DNA of 64,000 nt from Deltaproteobacteria bacterium (GCA_016792625.1 JAEUKK010000148.1:1-64000), one strand, 5' to 3'; numbered from the stretch's first letter, positions 36,300 through 45,449 are shown. The notes: generated by a model from the sequence alone, not told the origin. Numbers and translations: made by a program.

Positions 36300-37472
36300 A
36301 TGACCGCGCCCCCCACCCTCCACCTGCTGCGCGGCGCCCACGTTTTTGCGCCCGAAGACCGCGGCCCACAAGACCTGCTCTTCGGCGGAGGCCAGCTCTT
36401 GGCCGTGGGCGCCGCGCTCGCCGCCCCTCCGGCCGGCTGGCCGGTCGAGGAGCACGACTGCAGCGGGCTGGTCGCCATTCCCGGCCTCATCGATCTGCAC
36501 ACCCACCTCAGCGGCGGCGGCGGCGAGGGCGGGGCCCACACCCGCGTCCCGCCCGTCCAGCTCACCGATCTGAGCATGGCCGGGGTCACGACCGCGGTGG
36601 GCCTGCTCGGCACCGACACCACCACCCGCAGCCTGGAAGAGCTGCTGGCCACCGCCCGGGGCCTGAGCCACTTTGGGCTCACCGCCCTCTGTTACACCGG
36701 AGGCTACCGCGTCCCGCCGCGCTCACTGCTCGCCACCGTCCGCGAAGACATCGCGCTCATCGACCGCTTCATCGCGGTCGGCGAGATCGCCATCTCGGAC
36801 CACCGCAGCGGCCAGCCCACCTTTGACGAGCTGATGCGCATCGCAGCCGACGCCCACGTGGCCGGGCTGATGACCGGCAAGGCCGGCATCCTGCACCTGC
36901 ACCTCGGCGACGGGCCCCGTGGGCTGAGCATGGTGCGGCGCGCGCTCGACGAAACAGAGCTCCCCACCCGCGTGTTTCACCCGACCCACGTCAACCGCAA
37001 CCGTCGGCTGTGGGCCGAGGCGGTCGAGCTGGGCGTACGGGGCCTCTCGGTCGATGTGACCTGCTTCCCGCCCGCGCCAGGCGAGCCCACCGCCGCCGAG
37101 GACGTCTTGGCCTGGCTCGGCGCGGGCAACCCGCTCGAGCGCCTGACGCTGAGCAGCGACGGCGGCGGCTGCTTGCCTGAGTTTGACGCCGACGGCCGCC
37201 TACTGCGGATGGAGGTCGGCAAAAGCAGCGCGCTGCTCGCCACCTTGCGTGAGCTCGTCGCTGGCGGCTTGGCGCTCGACCAGGCCCTGCGCCCGCTGAC
37301 CGCGACGCCGGCCGCCCTTCTTCGCCTCGGGCAAAAGGGGGCGCTCGTCGCAGGGGCCGACGCCGACATCGCCCTTCTGGACGCTGATCTGCGCCTGCAC
37401 TCGACCATCGCATCGGGCCGCTGGCTGGTGCGCGGCGGCCGCCCCCTGCTGCGCGGGCCCTTTGAGGCCTGA
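36300..37472 (+). CDS. iadA: Isoaspartyl dipeptidase (beta-aspartyl-peptidase)
   Basis: 390 residues of the amidohydrolase superfamily. The motifs in order are GLIDLHTHLSGGGGEGG (first metal histidines, about 64-80), GGYRVPPRS, EIAISDHRSGQPT, HLHLGDG, FHPTHVNRN and LSSDGGGCLPEFD with the catalytic aspartate, all as in IadA. IadA hydrolyses beta-aspartyl dipeptides to aspartate plus the other amino acid. Here it would process the beta-Asp-Arg released by the cyanophycinase downstream. The first gene of the plus-strand cluster iadA-cphB-cphA-Mur ligase. The normal carbamylated-lysine stretch lies around LMTGKAGI. Confidence 0.95.
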   Translation: MTAPPTLHLLRGAHVFAPEDRGPQDLLFGGGQLLAVGAALAAPPAGWPVEEHDCSGLVAIPGLIDLHTHLSGGGGEGGAHTRVPPVQLTDLSMAGVTTAVGLLGTDTTTRSLEELLATARGLSHFGLTALCYTGGYRVPPRSLLATVREDIALIDRFIAVGEIAISDHRSGQPTFDELMRIAADAHVAGLMTGKAGILHLHLGDGPRGLSMVRRALDETELPTRVFHPTHVNRNRRLWAEAVELGVRGLSVDVTCFPPAPGEPTAAEDVLAWLGAGNPLERLTLSSDGGGCLPEFDADGRLLRMEVGKSSALLATLRELVAGGLALDQALRPLTATPAALLRLGQKGALVAGADADIALLDADLRLHSTIASGRWLVRGGRPLLRGPFEA

Positions 37473-37498
37473 GGCGCGCGCCCGCCCCAGAGCGCGCC

Positions 37499-37526
37499 GG
37501 GGGGCGTTGAAGGCAGGCGGCCCCCC
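37499..37526 (+). terminator. Possible hairpin between iadA and cphB
   Basis: GGGGGG (37499-37504) faces CCCCCC (37521-37526) across a 16-base loop that begins CGTTG. It is weak because of the large loop. A TACGGT element follows at 37531, so a new transcript for cphB may start here. Confidence 0.35.
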
Positions 37527-37530
37527 TTGC

Positions 37531-37536
37531 TACGGT
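37531..37536 (+). promoter_or_regulatory. Putative -10 element TACGGT upstream of cphB
   Basis: TACGGT in GCTACGGTCCGC, about 74 bases before the cphB ATG. It fits the TAnnnT pattern seen upstream of other genes here. Confidence 0.3.
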
Positions 37537-37609
37537 CCGCGCCCCTCCGCCCTGACCTGCCCGCGCGCCCGCGCCCCAGCGCCTCCGCCCCTCCTTTGGA
37601 CCTCCGCCC

Positions 37610-38437
37610 ATGCCCTCCCCTGAGCAGACCCCTGGTTCCCGCGGCTTTATCATCCCGATCGGCGGGGCCGAAGACAAGATCAGCGACCGGCTGATCCTCC
37701 GCCGGTTCATCAGCCTGTGCGGGGGCGCCGAGGCCCGCCTCGCGGTCATCCCCACCGCCTCTGAGCTCGACAGCACCGGCGACCGCTACCGCGAGATTTT
37801 CGGCAACTTGGGCGTGCGGCACGTCGATGTGCTCGACATTCGAGAGCGCGCCGACGCCGAGAAGCCCGAGCACGTCGAGGCGCTCAACCGCGCAACCGGC
37901 ATTTTTATGACCGGGGGCAACCAGCTGCGCCTCTCGACCATCCTCGGGGGCACCGCGGTCGCCCAAACCATGCGCCGGGTCAACGCCCGCGGCACCCACG
38001 TCGCCGGGACCAGCGCCGGCGCCGCCTTTGTCAGCGAGCACATGATCGCGTTCGGCCGCGAGGGCGCCACCCCGATCGCCGGCCAGGCCACGCTCTGCGC
38101 CGGGCTGGGCCTGACCAACCGCGTGATCGTCGACCAGCACTTCCGGGAGCGCGACCGGCTCGGGCGCCTGCTCACCAGCCTCGCCTACAACCCCTTCGCG
38201 ATCGGCCTCGGCCTCGATGAAGACACCGCCGCCTTCATCGGCCCCGACAACGTGATTGAGGTGGCGGGCGCCGGCGCGATCACCATCGCCGACGTCAGCG
38301 ACCTCGCCTACAGCGGCATGGCCAGCGTGCGCGAGGGCCGGCCCGTGCAGCTGATCGGCGTCAAGCTGCACATCCTCAGCGATGGCGCGACCTTCCGGCT
38401 CGACAGCCGCGAGGCCAAGCCGGGCCTGCGCGACTGA
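37610..38437 (+). CDS. cphB: Cyanophycinase
   Basis: 275 residues, the usual size. It has the serine-hydrolase S51 fold: FIIPIGGAEDKI at the start, IFMTGGNQLRLSTIL, and the nucleophile elbow VAGTSAGAAFVSEHM with Ser in TSAG near 144. RVIVDQHFRERDRLGRL carries the conserved His and Arg, and a Glu/Asp-rich LGLDEDTAAFI follows. This family cuts cyanophycin (multi-L-arginyl-poly-L-aspartate) to beta-Asp-Arg. It is placed between iadA and cphA, which gives a complete breakdown route. No signal peptide is seen, so it is cytoplasmic. Confidence 0.95.
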   Translation: MPSPEQTPGSRGFIIPIGGAEDKISDRLILRRFISLCGGAEARLAVIPTASELDSTGDRYREIFGNLGVRHVDVLDIRERADAEKPEHVEALNRATGIFMTGGNQLRLSTILGGTAVAQTMRRVNARGTHVAGTSAGAAFVSEHMIAFGREGATPIAGQATLCAGLGLTNRVIVDQHFRERDRLGRLLTSLAYNPFAIGLGLDEDTAAFIGPDNVIEVAGAGAITIADVSDLAYSGMASVREGRPVQLIGVKLHILSDGATFRLDSREAKPGLRD

Positions 38438-38601
38438 GGGGCCGCCCGCGCGCTGCGCCGCGCGCGCGCCGGGCCGCACTGCGATGATGCCCACCCAGAG
38501 GCCATCTTCGCGGACCCCTTTCGCTCCGCGCGGGGGCTGGTGCAGGCTGCGCTCCCATGGTCGGGCCGTGCCCGCCACCCCTCGCACCGCCCGGAGCACC
38601 G

Positions 38602-41397
38602 ATGCGCATCCTCGAGCAGCGCACCTACGTCGGCCCCAACCTCTACGCGACCTTCCCGGTCATCCGCCTGACGCTCGACCTGGGCCCGCTCGAAGACCGG
38701 CCCTCGGCGACGATCCCCGGCTTTGTCGAGCAGCTCCGCACGCTGGTCCCCAGCCTCGACCAGCACGGCTGCTCCTATGGTGAGCCCGGCGGCTTCCTGC
38801 GGCGCCTCGCCGAAGACGGTGGCACCTGGATGGGCCACGTGCTCGAGCACGTCGCCATCGAGATCCAGAACCTGTGCGGCAGCCGGGTCACCTTCGGCAA
38901 GACCCGGGGCAATGGCGAGAAGGGCCAATACCACGTCGTGTTCGAGTACGACGAGGCCTGGGTGGGCGAGAAGGCGGGCGAGCTGGCCCTGCGCCTGCTG
39001 CACCACCTCGTGCCCGCCGAGCTGCGCCCGGGCGTGGCCGACGAGGACGACTTCAACTTCCAGTCCGAGCTTGAGGACCTCATCCGCGGCGCCCAGCGCC
39101 GGGCGCTCGGGCCGTCGACGAGCAGCCTCGTGCGCGCCGCCCAGGCCCGCGACATCCCCTGGCTGCGGCTCAACCAGTACAGCCTCGTGCAGTTTGGCCA
39201 CGGCAAGTTCCAAAAGCGCATCCAGGCCACGGTCACCAGCGAGACCCGCCACATCGCGGTCGACATCGCCAGCGACAAAGAGCTGACCAACAAGATCCTC
39301 GGCGATGTGGGCCTGCCCGTGCCCCGCCAAGACCAGACCACCTCGGCCGACCAAGCGGCGCGGGCGGCGCGCCGCCTCGGCTACCCGGTCGTGGTCAAGC
39401 CGCTCGACGCCAACCACGGCCGGGGCGTGTCGATCGGCCTCGAGACCGAAGAGGCGGTGCGCCTCGCCTACGCCCAGGCCCGCGAGCACAGCCGCACCGT
39501 GCTGGTCGAGACCTTCATCAAGGGCTTCGACCACCGCATGTTGGTGGTGAACGGCGAGCTGGTCGCGGTCGCCAAGCGGGTGCCTGGTCATGTGGTCGGC
39601 GACGGCGAGCACAGCATCGCCCAGCTCGTCGAGATCACCAACCAAGACCCGCGGCGCGGCATCGGCCACGAGAAGGTGCTCACCCGGCTCGAGCTCGACC
39701 ACCAGGCCCAGCGCCTGATCGAAGCGGCCGGCCACACCGTCGACACCGTGCTGCCCGCCGGCGAGACCTTCTTCTTGCGCAGCACGGGCAACCTGTCGAC
39801 GGGCGGCACCGCGGTCGACGTGACTGACATCTGCCACCCCGACAACCGTGAGATGGCCGTCCGGGCCACCGCGACCATCGGCCTCGACGTCTGCGGCGTC
39901 GACTTCCTCTCGCCCGACATCTCCCGATCCTACAAAGAGGTCGGGGGCGGCATCTGTGAGGTCAACGCGGCGCCGGGCTTCCGCATGCACGTGGCGCCCT
40001 CTGAGGGCCAGCCGCGCGATGTCGCGGGCAAGGTCATGGACATGCTCTTCCCCCCGGGCACGCCGAGCCGCATCCCGATCGCGGCGATCACGGGCACCAA
40101 CGGCAAGACCACGACCACCCGCATGCTCGCCCACATCCACAAGCTGGCGGGCGCCATCGTCGGCATGACCACCACCGATGGGGTCTACATCGACGGGCAG
40201 CGCACGGTTGAGGGCGACATGACTGGTCCGCAGGCCTCACGAATGGTCCTGCGCGATCCGACGGTCTCGGTCGCGGTGCTCGAGACCGCCCGCGGCGGGC
40301 TGCTGCGCGCCGGCATGGGCTACCGCACCCCCGACGTGGCCTGCTGCCTGAACGTGACCGCCGACCACCTCGGCCTGGGCGGCATTCACACCGTCGAGCA
40401 GCTCGCCGAGGTCAAGCGCATCCCCATTGAGGTCGCCCGCGACACGGTGGTGCTCAACGCCGATGACCCGCACTGCGTGCGCATGGCCTCGCACGCCCGG
40501 GCCAAACACATCTGCTACGCGACGATGAACCCGAGCAACAGCCTCGTGCGCGAGCACATCCGCGCCGGCGGCCGGGCGGTCGCCCTCGAGGGCGGGGTCA
40601 ACGGCCAGATGATCACGCTCTACGACAAGGGCGCCCACATGCCCCTGCTGTGGACCCACCTCATCCCCGCCACGATCGAGGGCAAGGCCCTGCACAACGT
40701 GCAGAACGCCATGTTCGCCGCGGCGATGGCCTACGCGATGGGCGTGCGCCTCGACGACATCCGCCACGGCCTGCGCACCTTCGACACGAGCTTCTTCCAG
40801 ACGCCCGGTCGCATGAACGTCTACGATCAGCTCGGCTACCGCGTCATCCTCGACTATGGGCACAACCCTGCGGCCATCGAGGCCATGTGCACCCTCACCG
40901 ACCGCATGGTCGAGGGCGGGGTGCTCGGCAAGGCGGGCAAGCGGGTGGTGGTCTTGGCCGCCCCCGGCGACCGGCGCGACGAGGACATCCTCGGCATCGC
41001 CCGGCGCGCGGCGAGCAGTTTTGACCACTTCATCTGCCGGCGCGACGACAACCCGCGCGGGCGGGGCGCCGACGAGGTGCCGCGGCTGCTCGCGCAGGGC
41101 CTCGCCGAGGCCGGGGTCGCCGCAGATCGCGTCCAGATCGTCGACACCGAAGAGCCGGCGGTCGAGCTCGCGCTCAGCATCTGCCAGCCGGGCGACCTGC
41201 TCCTGGTCTTCGCCGACAAGGTCACCCGCACCTGGAAACAGATCATCTACCACGGGGGCCGCAAGCCCGAGGCCGAGGCCGACGCGGCGCCGGTGGTCCA
41301 GCCCGAGGTGGCCGCGCCGACCCCTTCGGTGGACGGCCTCGTCTTCGTGCGCGATGAGCGCGGCGTCATCGCCATCACCCAAGAGGAGGCGGACTGA
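38602..41397 (+). CDS. cphA: Cyanophycin synthetase
   Basis: 931 residues with all three CphA modules. The N domain (1-160) contains GGTWMGHVLEHVAIEIQ. The ATP-grasp G domain (about 210-470) has GYPVVVKPLDANHGRGVSIG, LVETFIKGFDHRMLVV and the GICEVNAAPGFRMH metal end. The Mur-like M domain (from about 490) has GTNGKTTTTRML, ETARGGLLRAGMGY, NVTADHLG and DYGHNPAA. The enzyme adds Asp then Arg to a poly-Asp chain using two ATP sites. A 35-residue Ala/Pro-rich linker and a final GLVFVRDERGVIAIT stretch extend it beyond the common length. The ATG at 38602 follows CCGGAGCACC. Its stop shares one base with the next gene. Confidence 0.95.
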   Translation: MRILEQRTYVGPNLYATFPVIRLTLDLGPLEDRPSATIPGFVEQLRTLVPSLDQHGCSYGEPGGFLRRLAEDGGTWMGHVLEHVAIEIQNLCGSRVTFGKTRGNGEKGQYHVVFEYDEAWVGEKAGELALRLLHHLVPAELRPGVADEDDFNFQSELEDLIRGAQRRALGPSTSSLVRAAQARDIPWLRLNQYSLVQFGHGKFQKRIQATVTSETRHIAVDIASDKELTNKILGDVGLPVPRQDQTTSADQAARAARRLGYPVVVKPLDANHGRGVSIGLETEEAVRLAYAQAREHSRTVLVETFIKGFDHRMLVVNGELVAVAKRVPGHVVGDGEHSIAQLVEITNQDPRRGIGHEKVLTRLELDHQAQRLIEAAGHTVDTVLPAGETFFLRSTGNLSTGGTAVDVTDICHPDNREMAVRATATIGLDVCGVDFLSPDISRSYKEVGGGICEVNAAPGFRMHVAPSEGQPRDVAGKVMDMLFPPGTPSRIPIAAITGTNGKTTTTRMLAHIHKLAGAIVGMTTTDGVYIDGQRTVEGDMTGPQASRMVLRDPTVSVAVLETARGGLLRAGMGYRTPDVACCLNVTADHLGLGGIHTVEQLAEVKRIPIEVARDTVVLNADDPHCVRMASHARAKHICYATMNPSNSLVREHIRAGGRAVALEGGVNGQMITLYDKGAHMPLLWTHLIPATIEGKALHNVQNAMFAAAMAYAMGVRLDDIRHGLRTFDTSFFQTPGRMNVYDQLGYRVILDYGHNPAAIEAMCTLTDRMVEGGVLGKAGKRVVVLAAPGDRRDEDILGIARRAASSFDHFICRRDDNPRGRGADEVPRLLAQGLAEAGVAADRVQIVDTEEPAVELALSICQPGDLLLVFADKVTRTWKQIIYHGGRKPEAEADAAPVVQPEVAAPTPSVDGLVFVRDERGVIAITQEEAD

Positions 41398-43049
41398 TGC
41401 GGAGGGCCGAGGCCCGCCGGGTCACCGGCCTGCACCCGCTGCTGCCCGCGCCCGGCGCGGCGGTGGAGCTGCTGCTGGAGGACGCTGAGCCGGCCGCGGC
41501 CCTCGACGCCGCCTTGCCCGAGATCGCCGCCCGGGTGGCGGCCCTCTGGGCAGAGCACGCGCTCGGCGACGGCGCGCTCTTTGTGCGCCGGCACGCCGCG
41601 GGGGCCAGCGTCGGCGTTTGCGCGCCGATCGACCAGCTCAGCGGGGCGGTCGACGCGCTGGAAGAGGCCATCGCGCCCGGGCTGAGCGCGCCCGAGGCCC
41701 TCGCCGCGATCCTCGAGGCCGAGCGCAACCCCGCCCTGCGCGCCTTGTGGCTGGCCACGGCCCACCTCGACCGCTTCGTCGACGAGGACGGCTTCACCCT
41801 CGGGCTCGGCGCGGGCGCGGTCACCTGGTCGCTCAGCGCGCTGCCCGACCCCGCGGCCCTGCCCGAGACCCGCAGCATCCCCACCGCCTACATCACGGGC
41901 ACCAACGGGAAAACAACGACCACTCGCATGGTCTCGGCCATCGCCACCGCGGCGGGCCTGCGGGCCGGCCACACGAGCAGCGACGGGGTCGTCGTCTGTG
42001 GGGAGTGGCGGGCGCGCGGCGACTGGACCGGCCCGGGCGCCGCCCGCGCCCTGCTGCGGGCCCCCGACCTCGATCTGGGCGTGCTCGAGACCGCCCGCGG
42101 CGGCCTGATGCGCCGCGGCCTCGTGCTCGAGCGGGCCTGGGCCAGCGCGGTGACCAACATCAGCGACGACCACCTCGGCGAGTGGGGCCTCGATGACCTC
42201 GAGGGCATGGCCTGGGCCAAGCTGACCGTCGCCCGCGCCACCCGCCCCGGCGGCGCCCTGGTCGTGCACGGCGACGACCCGACCCTGGCCCGCGCCCTGC
42301 CCGCGCTGCTGCGCGACCGCCCCGACCTGCGCGTGCTGCGCTTCGCCGATGGGCCAGAGCGCCCCGGCCTCGACGCCTGGGCCACCGGCGGCGCCCTGTG
42401 GTGGCGCGCCCCGACCGGCGGCCCCGCCCCGCTGCTGGCCGAGGCCGAGCTGCCTGCCTGCGTGGGCGGAGCGGTGCGCACCATGGTCGAGAACGCCCTC
42501 TGCGCGGCCTTGCTCGCGCGTGCGCTCGGCCTCACCGACGCGGCGGTGCGCGCGGGGCTCGGCCACTTCCGGCTCGATACGGCGATGTCCCGCGGGCGCC
42601 TCAACCGCTTCCGCCTTGAGGGCGGGGCCGAGGCGGTGCTCGACTTCGCCCACAACCCCGCCGGGATCCGCGGCCTCGCCGGCCTCGCCGCCCGCCGGCG
42701 CGGGCGCCTGCTCGCGCTCGTCGGGCAAGCGGGCGACCGCACCGATGCCCTCATCGCCGCCTACGCCGCCGAGATCGCCGCGCTGCGGCCGGATCGCGTG
42801 CTGCTCAAAGAGCTGCCCCACTACCGCCGCGGGCGGGCTGAGGGTGAGGTCCGCGCCCTGCTGCGGCGCCAGCTCGAGGCCGACGGGGTCGACCCCGCGG
42901 TGATCGGCGACGAGCCCGACGAGCTGCTCGCGGCCCGCCGCCTGCTCGAAGAGGCACAAGACGGCGATCTGGTGCTGCTGCTCATCCACGAAGAGCCCGA
43001 CGCGGCCATGGACCTGATCGACGACATGGGCGGAGCCGCCTTGCCGTAG
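41397..43049 (+). CDS. CphA-like Mur ligase lacking the ATP-grasp module
   Basis: 550 residues, translationally coupled to cphA by TGATG. The first 165 residues are a divergent alpha/beta segment, possibly a reduced CphA N domain. Residues about 165-550 are a Mur ligase M domain similar to that of CphA: ITGTNGKTTTTRMVSAI, LETARGGLMRRGLVLE, NISDDHLGEWGLDDL and DFAHNPAGIRGL. No ATP-grasp stretch lies between, unlike cphA. The P-loop and DFAHNP motifs are intact, so it should still activate a carboxylate with ATP. It may add a different side-chain amino acid, cap the polymer or complement cphA; no such activity is established for it here. Confidence 0.8.
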   Translation: MRRAEARRVTGLHPLLPAPGAAVELLLEDAEPAAALDAALPEIAARVAALWAEHALGDGALFVRRHAAGASVGVCAPIDQLSGAVDALEEAIAPGLSAPEALAAILEAERNPALRALWLATAHLDRFVDEDGFTLGLGAGAVTWSLSALPDPAALPETRSIPTAYITGTNGKTTTTRMVSAIATAAGLRAGHTSSDGVVVCGEWRARGDWTGPGAARALLRAPDLDLGVLETARGGLMRRGLVLERAWASAVTNISDDHLGEWGLDDLEGMAWAKLTVARATRPGGALVVHGDDPTLARALPALLRDRPDLRVLRFADGPERPGLDAWATGGALWWRAPTGGPAPLLAEAELPACVGGAVRTMVENALCAALLARALGLTDAAVRAGLGHFRLDTAMSRGRLNRFRLEGGAEAVLDFAHNPAGIRGLAGLAARRRGRLLALVGQAGDRTDALIAAYAAEIAALRPDRVLLKELPHYRRGRAEGEVRALLRRQLEADGVDPAVIGDEPDELLAARRLLEEAQDGDLVLLLIHEEPDAAMDLIDDMGGAALP

Positions 43050-43055
43050 CCGACG

Positions 43056-43070
43056 GCCCCCGCCGGGGGC
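43056..43070 (+). terminator. GC hairpin after the CphA-like Mur ligase
   Basis: GCCCCC (43056-43061) pairs with GGGGGC (43065-43070), loop GCC, seven bases after the TAG stop. It marks the end of the cyanophycin cluster. Confidence 0.55.
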
Positions 43071-43103
43071 AAGCTCCGCCCACCCTGCTCCCCCGAGGTC
43101 CCC

Positions 43104-44150
43104 ATGGTCCGCGCCCGCCCGCTCCCCCTCCTCCTCCCCCTGCTCGTGCTCGCCGCCTGCGACGGCGACGCCGAAAAAGATGACACCGGCGGCGCTTCGT
43201 TCAGCGACGGGGCTGATGGTGCAGACGGCGCAGATGGCGCAGATGGGGCCGACGGCGCGGATGGCACCGACGGGTCTGACGGCGCGACCGACTGCGTCGA
43301 GAACGGCACCTTCCAGCTCAGCGGCATCGTGCGCTTCGACGGCGCCCCGTCCGAAGGGGCGACGGTCTATCTGTGGTCCGAGACGGTACCCGAGCCGGTC
43401 ACCGCCACCACCGACAGCGAGGGCGCCTACTTCGTCGAGGCGCCGGCCGGCGACTGGTACCTCGAGGTCAGCACGGCGAGCGGCTGCTACTCGTCCACCG
43501 ACCCGATCAGCGCCGCGGTCTGTGACGACCTGGTCGTCGACTTCAGCGTCTCGCCCGATGACTGCGTGACCGCCGACAAGCCGAACCTCTACCTCTACCC
43601 CAAGCGTGACCTGCCCATGCAGGTCGAGGTGCTGCTCGGCCGCAAGCAGCGGGTGGTGGCCAGTGATCCGCAGCTGCCCCCGCAGGGCTGGCGCGGCGTC
43701 GCCCACCCCGACGGCACCTGGACGGCCCAGGGCGCCAAAGAGCGCAGCCCCTTCCTCTTCTACGAAGTGAGCCTCGCGCCCGAGCAGCTGCCGACCATGC
43801 AGCGCGAAGAGGGCTGGTGCATCGAGGCGAGCGGCACCGCCGACGCCGCCGAGCAGATGGCTGAGCTGCTCGGCCTCTACGACTTCAACGCCCAAGAGCG
43901 CGACGACTTTGTCGAGGCCTGGCGCATCGATCTGCCCCTGGCCCGCAGCTACGTGGTCTACCCCCAGCGTGAGGTGGGGCACCTCGCCGGCCTGCGCCTG
44001 CGCCCGGCCCTGCCGGTCGATCGCCTTTGGCTGCTCGTCGAGGACGGCGCCGGCTGCCCCATCCTCACCGAGCCGGTGGTTGAGCCCATGGACCGCCGCG
44101 GCGCGCACGGCGTCGAGTGGGGCGTGGTGCTGGGCAACCTCGCCCGCTGA
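43104..44150 (+). CDS. Lipoprotein with GAD-repeat tether and KPNLYLYP domain
   Basis: 348 residues. The signal peptide ends at LAACDGD, followed by EKDDTGG and a long (GAD)n tether (about residues 35-62). A regulatory-like beta-sandwich (FQLSGIVRFDGAPSEGATVYLW, about 70-95, with TDSEGAYFVEAPAGDWYLEV) follows, then a KPNLYLYPKRDLPMQVEVLL segment typical of a domain found in many secreted proteins of this kind. A final region has GWCIEASGTADAAEQMAELLG. Cysteines are paired (DCVENGTF/SGCYS/AVCDD/GCPI). The role is unknown; a surface-exposed adhesin or polymer-binding protein is a guess. CCGAGGTCCCC precedes the ATG. Confidence 0.7.
   Translation: MVRARPLPLLLPLLVLAACDGDAEKDDTGGASFSDGADGADGADGADGADGADGTDGSDGATDCVENGTFQLSGIVRFDGAPSEGATVYLWSETVPEPVTATTDSEGAYFVEAPAGDWYLEVSTASGCYSSTDPISAAVCDDLVVDFSVSPDDCVTADKPNLYLYPKRDLPMQVEVLLGRKQRVVASDPQLPPQGWRGVAHPDGTWTAQGAKERSPFLFYEVSLAPEQLPTMQREEGWCIEASGTADAAEQMAELLGLYDFNAQERDDFVEAWRIDLPLARSYVVYPQREVGHLAGLRLRPALPVDRLWLLVEDGAGCPILTEPVVEPMDRRGAHGVEWGVVLGNLAR
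43207..43288 (+). repeat. GAT-GGC-GCN coding repeat (GAD tether)
   Basis: Degenerate 9-base repeat encoding Gly-Ala-Asp units, just after the lipobox, as in the lipoprotein at 12617. Confidence 0.8.
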
Positions 44151-44168
44151 CACCCCGGGGAGGGGCCG

Positions 44169-45449
44169 ATGGAGCTGGGCGGCGCGCTGCGCTGGACGCA
44201 GGAGCTCGGGGGCTGGCGCTACACCCTGCCGCTCAGCTCGCTGCTGCCCGCCGCCCTCGGGCTGGGGCTGCTCGTCCTGCTGCGGATCGCGCTGCGCGGA
44301 CCGCTGCGGGCGCGGGGCGCGCCGCCCGCGGGGCCCCTTCCGTCGGTCATCGGCGCGACCATACCGGTCCTTGGATTGGCGCTGGCCCTGCATGTGTATC
44401 GACCCACCGTGACGGTTGAGCCGACGGGCGTGGTGCCGCGCATCGTGGACGCCCTCGGTCCGGGCCTCGCCGGGCTGGCCATGGCGCTCGGCCTCGCTGC
44501 CGCGGTGGCCGGCGGGGCGCTCGTCGAGCTGCGCGGGCCTGGCCGGGCCCGCCCGGCGGTGATCGCCCTGCTGGCGCTCGCGCTGGGCCTGCACGCGCCG
44601 CTGGCCGCCCAGCTCGCCACCCTGTGGACGCTGCCCCGGGCGCCCATCCTGCGGCCCGCCGACCCCCGGCCCCTGCACCTCGGGGCCGCGCGGGAGGTGG
44701 CCCTGCTGCTGATCGGCGCCCCGCCCGCGGGCTGGGCGCTGGCTTCGCCCACCGCGCAGGCCGACCGCGCAGGCAGCCTGACCATCCCCGTGGAGGCCCG
44801 CCACCCCCACCTGCAGCTCTCGGGGGAGGTCATGCTCCCCGTGGTCGCCGACGTCGCCCCCGAGGCCACCGCCCTGCTCGACGGCGGCCGGTGGGAGCTG
44901 GTCGACCCGGCGCTGGGCGTCCGTGTGCGCCTGCGGGCCGAGCCCCTGGGCCTCGACGGCGGCCTGCGCCGCTTCCGCCTGCTGCGCGACGATCCGCCCC
45001 TGCCCGCCGATCTGGTGCGGGACCTCGCGCTGCTGCCCGGAGTGACGGCCCACCGCGCCGACGGACACGTCTATCTGGAGGACGGCCGCCCGCTGCTCAG
45101 CCGGGGGCCGCGCCCCGCCGCTGGCAGCCCGGCCGCCGACGGCGCCGAGACCGACGCGGTGGACGTGCTGGACGGGCTGCCCGCCGACGCGACCCCCTGC
45201 GCCTCGCCGCTGCTGCCCGAGCTGGTCTGCGCCTGCGGCGGGCCGCTGAGCCTCGATCCGGGGCCCCTGCGCTGCCTGCAACGGGGTCTGCGCAAGGGTG
45301 AGGCGGTGAGGGAGCCCTTCTCGGAGGCCGTGCTTGGACTGCTGATGCCCGGCGCGGGCTGGGACCCCGTGCTCATCGACCTGCGGCGCCCGGCCGCCGC
45401 CCCACCCGCCGCACCGCCCGCCGCACCGACCTTCGGAGGACCCCCATGA
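44169..45449 (+). CDS. Membrane protein of unknown function
   Basis: 426 residues. Four or so hydrophobic helices lie in the first 155 residues (LLPAALGLGLLVLLRIAL, VIGATIPVLGLALALHVY, GLAGLAMALGLAAAVAGG, RPAVIALLALALGLHAPLA). The rest is soluble and beta-rich, with a cysteine pair (ATPCASPLLPELVCACGG) near 340 and a Pro/Ala-rich end. The arrangement (four helices then a soluble domain) suggests a sensor or assembly factor; I recognise no family. GAGGGGCCG before the ATG supports the start. Its stop overlaps the crotonase start as ATGA. Confidence 0.55.
   Translation: MELGGALRWTQELGGWRYTLPLSSLLPAALGLGLLVLLRIALRGPLRARGAPPAGPLPSVIGATIPVLGLALALHVYRPTVTVEPTGVVPRIVDALGPGLAGLAMALGLAAAVAGGALVELRGPGRARPAVIALLALALGLHAPLAAQLATLWTLPRAPILRPADPRPLHLGAAREVALLLIGAPPAGWALASPTAQADRAGSLTIPVEARHPHLQLSGEVMLPVVADVAPEATALLDGGRWELVDPALGVRVRLRAEPLGLDGGLRRFRLLRDDPPLPADLVRDLALLPGVTAHRADGHVYLEDGRPLLSRGPRPAAGSPAADGAETDAVDVLDGLPADATPCASPLLPELVCACGGPLSLDPGPLRCLQRGLRKGEAVREPFSEAVLGLLMPGAGWDPVLIDLRRPAAAPPAAPPAAPTFGGPP

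Noticed and set aside
38308-40140. Long minus-strand open frame opposite cphA
   Set aside because: Fully antisense to cphA motifs; composition is that of a shadow frame.
41247-45281. Very long open frame on the minus strand across cphA end, Mur ligase, lipoprotein and membrane-protein genes
   Set aside because: It is antisense to well-recognised genes and its product is His/Gly/Gln/Arg-rich with no family motif; such frames arise from GC-rich codon wobble.
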